A stretch of 64,000 nucleotides of DNA from Petrosia ficiformis (Eukaryota > Porifera > Demospongiae > Haplosclerida > Petrosiidae): positions 4,969,741-5,033,740 of the forward strand of contig OX345645.1 of NCBI GenBank assembly GCA_947044365.1, written 5' to 3'. Below the pieces are notes generated by a model that saw only the letters and a program-made list of their open reading frames with translations, was not told the origin of the DNA and ran no database searches. Each line of letters begins with the position of its first letter. The first letter of the stretch is position 1. This document shows, piece by piece, positions 1-11,440 of the stretch. Both the position numbers and the translations under genes were made by a program.

Positions 1-929
1 TTAAGTATGTATTGTGCATTGTGTTAACTATAAATTAATTATGATTATGATATAGAAAATTTTATATCGTATGTCGTGACTGTTTTTATCGTGATATATC
101 GCATATCACGATATAATTTAATTAATTATTCATTTATATTAATAATAATTAAATGTTTCGACCGAAAGTTAGTTACGTTATTTTTTGTCCTCTGCTCTTA
201 AAACTTACTGTACCTTTTAAACTTAACTAGATACAACTATAAACTAAAACAAACTAAGAAAATCTTAAAATTTCTAAGGCTAGATTCCTACCTCGGTCAT
301 CATCTTGCTCGTGGGCGACCCACTTTTCAGGAAGTCAAAGGCTCTTTTGGTTTCTATGTTCCAGAAATAAGCTTGTTATTGTTTTAGAGACCTGCAGACA
401 CCTTTAAGCTTGCAGAAAATCAACTTAGATTATAGCTCATTAAAATGCTGCAATCTGATTGGTCAATTAGAGGTTTCTAAATCCCATAGTAAACCTACTT
501 TAATTGATTAGTAAACCTATAATTTACTTAGTAAACCTGTTGCGATGTTGCTATAGGAATTTCACAAAGAACAGAAGCAAAGTTTGTTGTAAAGCTGGAT
601 CTGTTGATTTTTACAAGCGATGGACAGAGAAAGTCGCTAAAGTGTGGGCGTTGACCGCTGACTGAATTTGGAAAACACTCGTCTAGCTGCTTTCTATCAA
701 CAAACGAAGAATGGTTTTAGCATCCACGGCCTTCTTAAAAGATCTTCTGTCCAACTAAGTAAGCTAAAATCTTCAGCTTTTTGAAATCCAAAAGTTACAC
801 AGCTGACTAAATCGAGATGTGGGCGTTGCCCTCGAGAGCAAAACACTCGCGCTATCGATCACCTTGCTGTCTTTCTGCAGCTAAAAAGAGTACCACAAGG
901 CTTTCTTGTTAGTCTTCTATCCAACAAAA
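1..929. other. AT-rich non-coding flank
   Basis: No supportable gene. A short motif reading tagtaaacct recurs three times around 487-540. Two imperfect direct repeats (about 630-750 and 810-925) share the words 'gtgggcgtt', 'aaaacactcg' and 'ttct(g/a)tccaac', which suggests an old local duplication or two ends of a decayed element. Confidence 0.5.
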
Positions 930-1410
930 TAACAAGTGTATATAGAGAAAAAAAAACATCCCTATGATTGCTTTACAAATTTAAGTAAAGATAAACATAT
1001 CTTTATGACTGCTTTGTGGTGTCCAGCATTCGGTAATCATGGCTGACTTTATCAAGCATGAAAGACAACAGCTTATTATTTTGATTATCTACTCTCCTGA
1101 CCTTTCAAAGGACCTTGTAGAACTTTAGGAATATATTTCAGGCAGAATAGCTAGCTATTAGTTCCAGTTTCTACATAAGCTACACAGATTTCTTTCTGCT
1201 GCTGTGTAGAGCTTGATCAATGATCGCGCGTTCTTTTACGCGCCACGCCCATTAATTGACCAAGCCCCCGGGAATGATGTAACTTCCTTAACTACGTATA
1301 CAACGCATACTCGCGTAAGTGGACACAAGAAAATATATATATATATATATAAACATACATCGAACCCGTGGGAAAGCAATCATAAGGATGGCCCTGCGGG
1401 CCATAATAAC
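930..1410 (+). repeat. Dispersed repeat family R1, copy 1
   Basis: About 0.5 kb sequence present again at 27945-28452 and 51765-52225, with a 3' part at 38563-38745. Shared landmarks are 'agagaaaaaaaaacatccctat' near the start, the GC-rich stretch 'gcgcgttcttttacgcgcca' at about 1225, 'acaacgcatactcgcg', and a terminal hairpin with arms ATGGCCC/GGGCCAT at about 1388-1404. A GTTCGAACCC-like word near the 3' end resembles a tRNA B box, so a SINE-like origin is possible but unproven. Confidence 0.75.
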
Positions 1411-1427
1411 TATAATCTAAATTGCTT

Positions 1428-1560
1428 AGATACTGTATTCTTGGTTTCCACGCGCAATAGAACTACCTTGGAAACATTAATTACTTCGGGCTCCGCCCTC
1501 AGTAATTAAACTGTTTCCGCGGTAGTTCTATTGCACGTAGAAACCTCGAATACAGTATCT
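1428..1560. repeat. Foldback (inverted-repeat) element
   Basis: The left arm begins agatactgtattc and the right arm ends gaatacagtatct. The arms are largely complementary over about 55 bp each, including the shared GCGCAATAGAACTACC block. They enclose a small GC-rich loop around 1486-1498 (cgggctccgccct). The architecture matches the foldback at 49536-49659, though the arm sequences differ. It is a non-autonomous MITE or hairpin element with no coding capacity. Confidence 0.8.
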
Positions 1561-1969
1561 AACCTATATATAGATACCCTTCTTTCCAGGTGCATGCAAG
1601 AAAAAAGTTTTTAACTAGTTCAAACATGAGGCCGTTTTTTTCAACTGCGCATGCTTATATCATATCGTATCGTTACTTATTATATTGTTATATGTCAATA
1701 TATCGTGCAGTACTACTATGTAGGGATGGCACGGAAAAAACATGGCCGCCTATACATTTCAATTGCAAGTGATGGGCTGAAATCTCTGGTAATATATACA
1801 GATAAGTTTTAATACACACATACCTATTCATACCTAGTGTTTGTATGATTACCAACACATTCCAGATGGCCAAAAATTGTCGTTCAGATAGAGAACCGGC
1901 GAGCGGCAAAACTGGCAAAATCTTCATCATATTAAATTAATTATACAAACCATTTTTTTTGTTTGTTGA

Positions 1970-2480
1970 ACTATCAAAATGATTCTAGCACTATTCCAGT
2001 CGCATTCATAGTAAAATTCTGGTCTGGAAATATCGGATGATATCTACAAATACTATGAAAGAAGAGAGTCTCAACGACTACGAAGAATTGATCTCGAATT
2101 GAACGCCATTTTTGTAGGTGTATTCATTAATCAAGTCACATGGAATTTAATTGCGCATGTGCATTTGTATACACAGAACATGGAAGCTGAAAAAGAGGAA
2201 GTGCTTGTTGCATTGGAATCATTAAGCATAGTAATAAAATGTGTGAGCAAATAATAATTAATATAATTATTAAACCATTGTATGCCGTTTGGTTGATATA
2301 GTGACTGACACTACTTTTTGCAGATAGTGCTGTAAGTGAAATAGTAGGCATCATCTGTAAGTGAAAGAGATGATAATCGATTCATAAATAATTGATATAT
2401 ACAAAAAATTGACCTTCATTGATGAACAAACTTTAAAGCATTTATGATTGAATGATTTCATATGCAATCTACAAAACATA
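1970..2480 (+). repeat. Dispersed repeat family R2, copy 1
   Basis: This stretch is similar, in the opposite orientation, to 36185-36660. Both contain the string atgaaagaagagagtctcaa, a 'gtgcatttgtatac' block, 'ttccattggaatca'-type sequence and 'agatgatgcc/ggtgatgca' near a 'cttacag' word. In both places it directly adjoins a copy of the foldback MITE, so the unit is probably one larger element whose end carries the foldback. Short frames exist but are interrupted in both copies. Confidence 0.6.
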
Positions 2481-2507
2481 TTCACACTCAGAAAAAAAAA
2501 CAAATGG

Positions 2508-2805
2508 GAAAAAGAATAATAAAAGAACATTTCCAATAAAAATGAAAGAAGATGTAGGGATTTCAAAACCCAAAAAGGATGCGAACAAGGTTAGATGGTA
2601 CCCAAAATTAAACAAACCACTTCCATGTAACCCTAAATAAGTACAGCTCTTTGTATTTTGCTTCAAAGTGGCGTAAATACTTATGTATGGTTATATGGAA
2701 GTGGTTTGTTTAATCTTGGGTCCCACCTAACCTTGTTCGCATGCCTTTTGGGTTTTGACATCCCTACTTCTTCTTTCATTTTTATTGGAAATGTTTTTTT
2801 TATTA
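2508..2805. repeat. Foldback MITE family F1, copy 1
   Basis: The left arm (about 2520-2645) and right arm (about 2670-2800) are inverted copies of each other. Both contain the tcattTTTATTGGAAATG-type end, 'acccaaa..gcatgcgaacaaggtta' and 'aaacaaaccacttcc'. Copies with the same arms lie at 35878-36165 and 62530-62740. The element is non-coding; the open frames across it are by-products of the inverted repeat. Confidence 0.8.
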
Positions 2806-2859
2806 TTCTTGTATATTTTATTTATTTATTAAAAATTAGAAATTAAAAAATAGTTTGTG

Positions 2860-3125
2860 TCATTTATTCCAACGCCTTTCTCTTCCACTGTTCCACTTTC
2901 ATACTCCTGCATTGTTCCACTTTCTTCCCCATCCACTGTTCCACTGTCTACTTCCTAGCACTATTCCACTGCCCCCTTCCTCCTGCATTGTTCAACTGTT
3001 TTCCTTCTCCTTCACTATTCTACTCCCCTCCTCCTCTTGCACTGTTCGACTGTTCTCCTCCTCCTTCTCTTGCACTGTTCCACTGTCCTCTACCTCCACT
3101 GTTCCACTGTTCTTCTTTGCTCTGC
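2860..3125. repeat. Pyrimidine-rich minisatellite (cactgttccact units)
   Basis: Degenerate tandem units of about 15-40 bp are built on 'tgcactgttccact' and 'ctcctcc'. Several long frames cross it on both strands, but they are compositional and are not called. Confidence 0.75.
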
Positions 3126-3413
3126 ACATTTAGTGTTAAATTAACTGTCTCTTCAGAATTGGTAGACTTTTCTTCATCCTTGTTCACTACCTTCAGAAGC
3201 TCTTGACGTTTCTTTTGCAGGATTTCTATTTTCTTTTTAATATTTAGCATTGTTTCGCTAACTGTACTCATATCTGTACCTTTGATATCTGTTCTTTGTT
3301 CACCTCTTCACGAAGATCTCTTTAGTGCTTATATGATAGCTACACGTAGGATCACTTTCTAGGATCACTTTGCAATAAACTGATGTAATTGAGGGAGAAA
3401 CAATTGGGTAGAA

Positions 3414-3883
3414 GTGATGCAGGAAGAGAAGGAACAGAAACAGATGGAAGAGACGCAGTAAGAGAATCAGAAGGAAGCAAAGCAATTTGAAGACACTCTG
3501 GAAGAAAAAGATCAGAATCATGCAGGTAAAAGAGACACAGGAAAAGAATCAAATGGAAATATTTTGAAGAAACTCAGGAAGAGAAGGAACAGAATCTGGT
3601 GGAAGAGAAAGACACTTGGGAAGAGAAAGAACAGAATCAGATGCAGGAGATGGAAGAGAAGCTTGATGACTTTTTGCAGAGTTTCGAGGAGGCAGATGAA
3701 AAATTAGAAAGATTAGTAACACCAAAACGATGGAAAAGTAATTCTTCGGCTTACAGTAGACTCGATTTTTACAACAGTAGGCTGCAGCCAACATCGCAGC
3801 CGTTGTGTGATTTCACTCTCCCAACCAGGCCCCAACTATTCTGTATCCAGTTGCGGTCGAAATTAAGCGTGGCAAATGTCTGA
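3414..3883 (+). pseudogene. Glu-rich coiled-coil gene fragment (degenerate)
   Basis: Not a recognised family. On the + strand the region encodes E/K/Q-rich heptad-like sequence starting MQEEKEQKQMEETQ. It hits a stop (TAA at about 3465), then resumes in another frame from 3599 as MEEKDTWEEKEQNQMQEMEE, followed by KLDDFLQSFEEADEKLERLV. The repeated 'ggaagagaaggaacagaatcag' units are about 33-45 bp long, so part of the signal may be a minisatellite. The tail after residue 45 (TPKRWKSNSSAYSRLDF) is less repetitive and looks more protein-like. It is more likely a relic or repeat than a working gene. Confidence 0.35.
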
Positions 3884-4522
3884 CGTCAGAAAAGGAACGG
3901 CTTGCAATGGAAACAGTATAATGTGGGACGATAACTCCAGTGTTTCACGTCTTTCTGTTACGTTTTTCTCTTCGAGAGCGAGGAATCAGAAGGGGAAAGT
4001 AGCCCCGAATGTTTAAGTACAACAGAACTGTGTTAACATGAGCCTTACAACACGGAATCAGCTGAACCTGACATGAAAACTGAGGTACGTCTCGATGAAA
4101 AAAAGGATGAGAAATAGAGACTGCATGGTGAGAGCTATACTTATTTAGAAGTAACAACCAATAAATTGGCTTTACTTACTGTAAATTTTAACCTCATAGG
4201 TGCCAATGTGGGGAGTGTTTAGATAATGGAGAATGTATTTGCTGTTGTGAGATTGTGGAGAAGCAAGAGAATGGTAGTGAGATTGCTTGTATAACTGATC
4301 ATGAAGGATTTCAAAGTGTATGCTTAAATGTGTTTCTTCCTCTTATAGTTGATGTAGAGATTCATGATGTAACAGTAGAGTTGAGATCTCAGCAACATAA
4401 TTACAAACATACAATGTCTTTTACATATACTTATAATAATTATATGTAAACAGAAAAATATACTACTATATTGTTTAGTACTGTGTATTGTCATTTATAT
4501 AAAATGATTAGTAATTCAGTTC
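3884..4522. other. 3' flank of NLR-A
   Basis: No gene seen. A stretch at about 4335-4394 (ttcctcttatagttgatgtagag...ttgagatctcag) is nearly identical to 52765-52822, which occupies the same position downstream of NLR-C. The duplicated block shared by A and C therefore extends past the 3' end of the NLR genes. NLR-B lacks this segment. Confidence 0.6.
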
Positions 4523-7500
4523 TTAAAACATCGGCATGTCTGTCATTTCCACTATTGGATGTGGACCAAGTTTCTTTTCTTTGCGTTGAGTAATCAGTGT
4601 TTTCTTCATGTCATTAAGTATGTCTATCATAATAGATGTTTTTGGAATCCTAACATAACATAATGATGAATGTAGTAACACAGTTTCCCAGAATTGATGT
4701 ATTATTGATATCCAGTCTTTTTTATACATATCTTCAGATGGCAAAGTTTGGCTGAATATAAGTTTGAGGAACTTCATGTCTTCGTTTCTCTTTAACATAT
4801 TTCTAACATGAGGAATTATCTCTTCCTGATACAATGATGTCAGTACATCTTCTGAGACTTTCCATGTGTAAAATATCAGTATCAGTGATTTTAGATTATC
4901 AGTAGCTTCTAAGAATTCCTTCACATTAATATTTTCTGAGAATTCAATGTCTACATTCAGTTCTTGGAGAGTGTTATTTCTTTTCAGACCTCTAGTCAGG
5001 TATTTGATAAGTAATGTACAATTGCATGCTCGGCTTTTGATCTCCAAACATTGCAATGATTTGTTTGATAACAACATCAATTGAAGAGATTTTCCATTTT
5101 CATCATGAAACAAACCAATGTCTTCACAGTTTATTCTAACAGCTATGACAGTTCTGTTACTGGAGAGAATGTTAAATAGTTCAATAAGGCTCCCTTCTCT
5201 CTCTGTATAATGTGCTCTTCGACTATGAAATATCTCATTACTGATATTTAGTGCTGTAAGAGATTCATTAACTGGTATGATACATAGAGATGGGAGTATT
5301 CCTTTCATAGGTATATTCAGTTTAACAGCTTTTAAAGTTTGGTGATGATAGGGAAAAGAACTGGATTGTATCATTTCTCTCTACTCCAGTAAGCAAACTA
5401 TTTATTAATGAGTTGAATTCCAAATTTGACAACTCAAATAAGAATTCTTTAATAGTATGATTTGTAGACAATACCTTCTCCATTTCGACTAATAATTCGT
5501 TATCAATGTGATCTTCTGATTGATCATACACATATGGCATGTCTACATGTAGGATGCTCAGATGAGGCAGTTTAAATAATTGCGTGCACATGATCACAAC
5601 TGAATCATGACGTATGGTATCAGATCTCAATACATTAATGTAACTTTCTTGAAGATATTGACACAATGATGATTGGTATATCTTCAATAATGATGTGATA
5701 TCAACAAATCTTGCTTTTATTAAAATACAATTATTGATGTTTGAATCTTCATTCAAAAGTTGCAGCTTGTCATGAAGATATGGATGATGGAGATAATTCC
5801 AAGTGATCTTCGAGTTCTTCAGGGAAAATGATAAACACAATAAATCAAATTGTGATGAATTCACTCTATCTACACAGAGAGAGGAGTTGTTAATGGAGGA
5901 AACAAATATCTGACACAATATTTTGTTTTCAGACTCGTAAATTAGATGAAGTAATTGTATTGTATCTGTATCATAATAGGGTTCATGAAGAGGATAGTTA
6001 CTCCTGAATGAATTATGAATGTCACCACAAAGCAATTGTGGATTCTCATGAAACATAGAGTACTGATGTGATTCAAAACCTAACAATGGTTTCCTTATAC
6101 ACTGTAAGTCTACCTCTTTACTGAAATACTCTTGATAGCTGTCATCTTTAAGTTCAGTAAGACCTGCCACAAATCTTAGTGCCATGCGAAAGTGAGTTCC
6201 ATGGAAATGTTCTATAAACAGCATTTTTTGATCATCATGGTGAGTTATCCACCATGCTGCCAGGAACTCCTGAATGGTTAGATGAAGAAACTGATGTTTA
6301 GTGGTGTCTGCTATCTTGTAACAGTTCATTAATCCAAAATGTTCACACTTCAATGAATGTGATAAATTTAGTATTTCATTTCTATTGAAAGTGGTATTTT
6401 GTGTCTTCAGCTTCTCATAAGCACAAAAGCAAAGTTCATCAAATGCTCTGTTTTGCTCTTCTTGTAGTTCTTCAAGTGATTCAACTGTGTCTGGATCAAG
6501 TTCTTGTTTCTTCATTGATCTCTTTACAGCATAAAATATATATTTCTTGTAAAACTTAGTCAAAGTGTTAGGAAGAATAAAGCCACTCAGCTGATAAACT
6601 CTCACTAACATGGAACATACAAAAGGTATATAGCATAATGACAAGATATCTTCCCTAATTTCCAATCCCTCTATTAATTGTTCAGCATTCTCTGCAGTCA
6701 GCTCTTTCCTGGTGTATGAAAAAATCTCTTCTTCCTCAAAACCTAATACTTCAACATGACGATTAACACTGTGTAGTTGAAGAAGTTTTGCTGAAGCATA
6801 TGTACGTGAAGTAACTAGTACATTACATTTGTGTAGTTGTCTTCCTTGAATAATATCCAGTATGTATGATCTGTTTCGGTCTCTTCCCTTAAACTCATCC
6901 CATCCATCAAATATTAGTAACATACCTTTACCATCAGTGTCTATGATCTCATCACTTACAGCTTTACACATACTTTTACTACCATGAAATAAAGAAACAA
7001 GATCATAAATCTTTTCAGCAGACGATGCTGCCTCATCTCTGAGAGAAATAAGAAAGACAATATCAAAGGAGCTTTTCTCCAGTTCATTCTTAGCCCACAT
7101 GTTACATAGTTTTTGACAAAGTGTAGTTTTTCCTACACCTAGAGGTCCATCAACTACTACTTTGATTGGACTATTATCATCATTATGTTTCAGTACATCT
7201 TGTATGTCTATTTTCTCTGATACATTCATAATGTTATCTAATTTCCCTCGTAACATATCCCATGATCTCTTCATCCCTTCTGGTTCTGAAAGACATCCTC
7301 CATGTCCCTTAATGAGTCCCAGTTGTCCAAACTTGTCTCCACCCACACGTCGATCTAACAAGTCATTATATACTACAGGTTCTTCAACATATCATCACGC
7401 AATCCTTGAACATATCTTTCAGTGGCAGTGGTGACTTGATATGATAAGTCCTCTAATGACACACCTGTGTGAATGTGTATAAGAATCTGATATAATGGTA

Positions 7501-7527
7501 ACAATGATTATTACTTTAATTTCTTAC

Positions 7528-7896
7528 CTAATTCTTTCATCATGGTTTTACATATCCTAGATGTCACTGAGTTATTCTGATTGGTTAGCAATTTACACAA
7601 AGTAATGAATGTGTCTGGATTTTCATTGACTTTAAGAGATCTTTGAACTTCATTTAATAATTTACTGGCCTTCTCATAACGAGGAACACTTGGAGTAGAT
7701 ATGATATTATCTTTAACAACATTAGATATTAGATCAACACCCCACAAATCATTAGCAAGTCTATTTGGGTCAGAGACCACATCAAGTATTTCAGAGAAAT
7801 GTCTCTTCAGTATATTAAATGGTGTTAACTGATATGGTTCACAAGATATTTGTGTACATGAATCATCTATAGATTGTGCTTTTCCAGAAGTAGAGG
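7528..7896 (-). CDS. NLR-A exon 3: CARD-like domain
   Basis: 369 nt, identical in length to the NLR-B exon. It encodes LKRHFSEILDVVSDPNRLAN followed by DLWGVDLISNVVKDNI, RYEKASKLLNEVQRSLK and PDTFITLCKLL. The layout (six predicted helices, Leu/Ile spacing, R..KLL..V, then a P-T/E-x(3)-C/F-x-x-L motif) fits a CARD better than a second DEATH domain. No stop or shift is present. The domain call rests on pattern only, since sponge CARDs diverge from vertebrate ones. Confidence 0.6.
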
Positions 7897-8386
7897 CTAA
7901 ATGGAGATCAATGTTGAGCACAAATATAATTACAACAGAATAATTATGTACTATAAGGTGAAACGTTTCTCTTACATGCAGAAATCATTTCACATGCAAT
8001 GGTAAAATAAGTACTGCGTGTGTACAATGAAATGAACTATGCATACGGAGACATGAGGAGTATATTTCATGGGCTGTAGATTCTGATGTTTTTTTTCTGA
8101 AGGGATTAGCCTATATAATATTATTACATGCTTGTGAAACATAATGCATGTGTACACAATACATAATTAGAAATGTACAATCATTAATCAATTAATTGAT
8201 GTGGCATTTAAAAGAACATATAGTTAAGCTACGGCCAGCAGGAGGTAAGTGGCTAGTTGGAAGAAGAAGAATGTGTTTACACAGGCTTTAGAGCTGAATC
8301 ATTACTTGCTATATATAGAGATACATAATATCGTGTCAACATTTTGCATTATTAATATCCTTTTCAGTGTTTATATAGTAACTTAC

Positions 8387-8722
8387 TATAACGAGATGAG
8401 TCTCTTTGAGGAGATATATTCAACTTCTGCTGATCACCAAGATCCAATAGTTTTTTCAGTACAGACACAACATTCTTATCAGCTTCACACTGTTCAACTG
8501 CTGTTAACAATCCCTCCCTTGATGAATGTGGTGTGTTTGAAATCCAAGAATCCAATGCTTGTTCTAAAACAAAGCGATAGTCCTGTGTTGTCTGTGCCTC
8601 TTCTCTTAACCTCTTTCTCTCAACAATGGAGATACCTAAAATACCAGCAAGTCTGTTCCATTTCTCTGGTATATTAAAACCACTCTGTTGAAGAATATTC
8701 AATGCTTCATTGGCAGTTAATT
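8387..8722 (-). CDS. NLR-A exon 2: DEATH domain
   Basis: The exon reads LTANEALNILQQSGFNIPEKWN then RLAGILGISIVERKRLREEAQ. The pattern W..LA..LGIS, then LDSWI, then a Trp/Arg-containing GLL.AVE and a final L.KLL is typical of DEATH domains, which assemble homotypically with adaptor proteins. It has an acceptor at 8723-8724 and a donor at 8385-8386 (GTAAGT). It is six nucleotides longer than its NLR-B counterpart and remains open. Confidence 0.75.
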
Positions 8723-8782
8723 CTAAAGTGATAGATGAATATTTCCAATTGAAATTATTGCAGTATTACAAACAAAACTCAC

Positions 8783-9041
8783 CTATATTAATAAGTCCAG
8801 GATTAGTTTCCACATCTCCGCATAGTAATAATAGTATCATTAGTTTCATGAAAAGTGAATAGGACAAAACGACAGCTTCAGTGAGTATTGCTTGTAGTGA
8901 TCCAATCCACCATTCATCCACTGAGTGTGACACTTTTTCGTGATCAACTATTCTTTTTGATCTTTTTCTCTTGTGACTGGTCTTAGCACTGGAACAGTGC
9001 CATGTACCAATAGTAGCCCTCCATTGGATTAGATCAATCAT
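8783..9041 (-). CDS. NLR-A exon 1: signal-like segment with 2A-like variant
   Basis: Starts MIDLIQWRATIGTW. It has a basic patch (KRKRSKR, residues 24-30), then a hydrophobic segment (about residues 50-73) leading straight into CGDVETNPGL. The exon ends with a strong donor (ATAG|GTGAGT). The homologous NLR-B exon has the canonical NPGP, while here the last residue is Leu (CTT instead of CCT at 8793-8795). In characterised 2A sequences that proline is essential for skipping, so this copy is predicted to be translated through and remain one chain. An upstream acceptor-like 'tataacag' suggests a non-coding first exon. Confidence 0.65.
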
Positions 9042-10950
9042 TTCATGGAACTGATGATAATATTTACCTGTTATATATATAGGAAGTAAAAATTATAAAA
9101 CGAATCAGCTGATGAGTATTTGCTGTTAAATGTCATGTGATTTACTCAATCACAGGAATGTAATTTACATATCAATCATTCAATAAAATAAACCAAATTT
9201 GGTAATTATATAACTAAGTTCGTATTTTGTATTAATAGTGGAGCGGATTGTTATGGATATAGACATGCAATTGCCACAACTATTAACAATAAAAAAATTT
9301 TAATAAATGATACAGTATGTAGGAATATAAATTATATGAAAACTGGAAAATCAAGATCGCAACAGTACCTTAGCAACAAAATTAAACCCCACCTCCTCGT
9401 AACAACATTATATACAAAAGTATACATATGGCTATAGTACAATATACTTGTAATGAAGCACTATATAATGGTACTGTTTATCATATTCCATGCCAACAAA
9501 ATACACTTTGATAGTAACCTTACTAAATGCTATGTACTGAAAGGGTTTGGAAACCTACAAACACATCAACTAATTTGATGATTTGGAAACCTAGAAAAGC
9601 ATGATTTAATTAATCTGAAACCTACAAACAATTTACCCTATTAGTGTACTTTATAATATGTCATGTTATGACAAACTGCTCTACCTTGCAAATGTAATAA
9701 TCAATACGTTTTAGCAACTTTATTTTCAAAGTGATATAATTGTAATATAGATTAGGATTGAGTGCAAATGATAAACTTGATAAAAGGAATTACATGTTTT
9801 TTATGGATTTAAAACACTCTTTATCATCACATTGCTATACATTACTAAGATTCATTACAATTCCACATTATAAAGTAGTTTATTCATGTCTGAATATCAC
9901 AGCATGGGACTGATATAAGAATATATGGATGTTTGTATTATCATAAACTCACCAAATATAAACTTTCTACACATAGTATAACACATACAGATAATTAAGT
10001 TCTATGAAAGCTCTAGTAACTAGTTGAGTATTTATTATAAATGTAGAGGGTTTATACATAAATATTTGTGGTTCAATAATACTTAATTATTATTTTTAGA
10101 GGAGTGGCTGGTGAGAGAATACAATTTAAATGTTGAACTACTCACTTTACTGAGATCCTGCAGCACTCTAATATTCTTGATGGCTTGTCACCCAATCAGT
10201 TAAATATTGATTCATAATTTTACAATTTTTTTTATGATTGCAACAGCTAACTATATATACAATAATATACATATATGCATAGATCTGACAGTTATGTAAG
10301 AATGCCATAGCTTGTAAGGGTCACTGTATATCACAACTGAGGCACTAACTGAATTTCCTTCATAAATCAACTTACTATATGTATATATATATATAATAAT
10401 AGAGCTATATGTGATATTACATGTATTATAATAATAATTATTATTATAATGATGTTATGGTATACTCTGCCTGGATGAGCTAGATCTGTATACAGTTAAG
10501 GACCTAGCCATGCAAACAAGAATGATATAATAATAATTAAATCAAAATTATTTTCAGACAGATAAGACTGGTAGATTCCTGTGTAAATATATGTGCACAG
10601 CTTCATTATATGTGAGGTTATACATGTGTATTTACATCTGATTAATTCAGTCAGTACCTGCAAAGTTGGGAGATATATTACTTGACTGTATATACTAACT
10701 ACATTTTGTTGTATAGTTCATGAAAACATCAAAGGCACTGCCATGTGATAATAGTCATAGAGGCCAGACTGTGAAACCACGAGCTCCAGACAGTGCTCTA
10801 TCACATATAGACAACTGCATCTTTCCATACAAATCCAATGTGAATATCATGCATAGTGTATTATCACATTTAGAGCACTCAGTCATTAAAGTGTGTAATA
10901 CTAATTAAGTGAGTAAAACAAAAAAACCAACAAACAAAGAGCAGTCTGAC
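9042..10950. other. 5' flank of NLR-A (segmental duplication)
   Basis: No convincing gene. The first 1 kb is closely similar to 21200-22200, upstream of NLR-B (for example 'ttccatgccaacaaaatacactttgatagtaacctt'). About 10100-10330 and 10540-10680 also match the NLR-C upstream region at 57450-57640 and 57890-58060. A 62-codon frame at 10720-10908 (MKTSKALPCDNSHRGQTVKP) has no recognised motif or paralogous support and is not called as a gene. Confidence 0.6.
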
Positions 10951-11440
10951 AATAAGTTCTATAGTATCAATAAAAATTGAAGGTACAATTCTGCACAGCC
11001 CTGAAAATATGGGGACTTTGGACCTCACATCACCTGCACAACTCTTGCCATTACTTGCCATGACATCCTTTTGCTCATCTTGTTGCAAACAGTCAGTAAA
11101 GACACCATTGGAAGAGCTCAGACTTTTTGTAACTGCCTGCTCCTGAGCATGAGTAGTATTCCATAAGCCCTTAACCCTGACAAACTTCTATGCCCAGTCT
11201 TCTCTGCAATTATCTTTTCAGGGACATTTTTTAAAAACATTCTACTAGTTGCATTAGCCCGTAATGAATGATTAGTGTACTTTGTAGCAACACCAGCTTG
11301 CTTACACATATTAGAAACCATATTTCTCAAGGTGTTAATGCCTACAGGAGTATTCACAAACCATGCTTTACTTGGATCACTGGGAACAGAGTCTAATGGA
11401 CGTAGATAGAAGGCTTTCGGTTCTTATTCTCTTACCTATG
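10950..11440 (-). pseudogene. C-terminal catalytic part of a Crypton/DUF3504-type tyrosine recombinase
   Basis: On the minus strand the sequence reads AFYLRPLDSVPSDPSKAWFV, NTPVGINTLRNMVSNMCKQ, then NHSLRANATSRMF and EKTGHRSLSGLRAY. The H-x-x-R (HSLR) and GHRS spacing match the C-terminal catalytic boxes of tyrosine recombinases. The PLD..P.D...W..N.P+G.N.L..M phrase is typical of the QRICH1/ZMYM/Crypton-derived DUF3504 group. A frameshift at about 11155-11165 moves the remaining tail (EQAVTKSLSSSNGVF...GLCRIVPSIFIDTI) into another frame. The N-terminal half is absent. It is a dead fragment, complementary to the N-terminal Crypton-like fragment at 48431-49419. Confidence 0.7.

Larger units (their letters stand above)
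4523..9041 (-). pseudogene. NLR-A: DEATH-CARD-NACHT-LRR receptor, frameshifted
   Basis: Paralogue of NLR-B with the same exon plan: exon 1 (8783-9041), DEATH exon (8387-8722), CARD-like exon (7528-7896) and NACHT-LRR exon (about 4523-7464). The first three exons are open and their splice sites are intact. The large exon is broken twice. A small net deletion at about 7378-7402 shifts the frame just before LLDRR-GGDKFGQLG. A deletion of about 86 bp relative to NLR-B at about 5342 shifts it again after SLLTGVERNDTIQFFSLS. The NACHT core is otherwise well kept: Walker A reads GPLGVGKTT (Pro to Leu) and Walker B LLIFDGWDEF. A further in-frame loss of about 45 residues affects the LRR region near 5215. 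It is probably a pseudogene. Sequencing error is an alternative for the small shift but not for the 86 bp loss. Confidence 0.8.

Noticed and set aside
3020..3271. Coiled-coil protein on the minus strand (KKKIEILQKKRQELL)
   Set aside because: Half of it is the translated minisatellite and no splice or paralogue support exists; possible but too weak to call.
7162..7434. + strand frames antisense to the NACHT exon (also 19294-19518 and 55723-55947)
   Set aside because: Shadows of the conserved minus-strand NACHT coding sequence, repeated because the exon is repeated.
8249..8677. 142-codon + strand frame overlapping the NLR-A DEATH exon
   Set aside because: Antisense to a well-supported exon with conserved splice sites; composition not protein-like.
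10720..10908. Small gene MKTSKALPCDNSHRG
   Set aside because: No motif, no splice context and no counterpart in the paralogous flanks.
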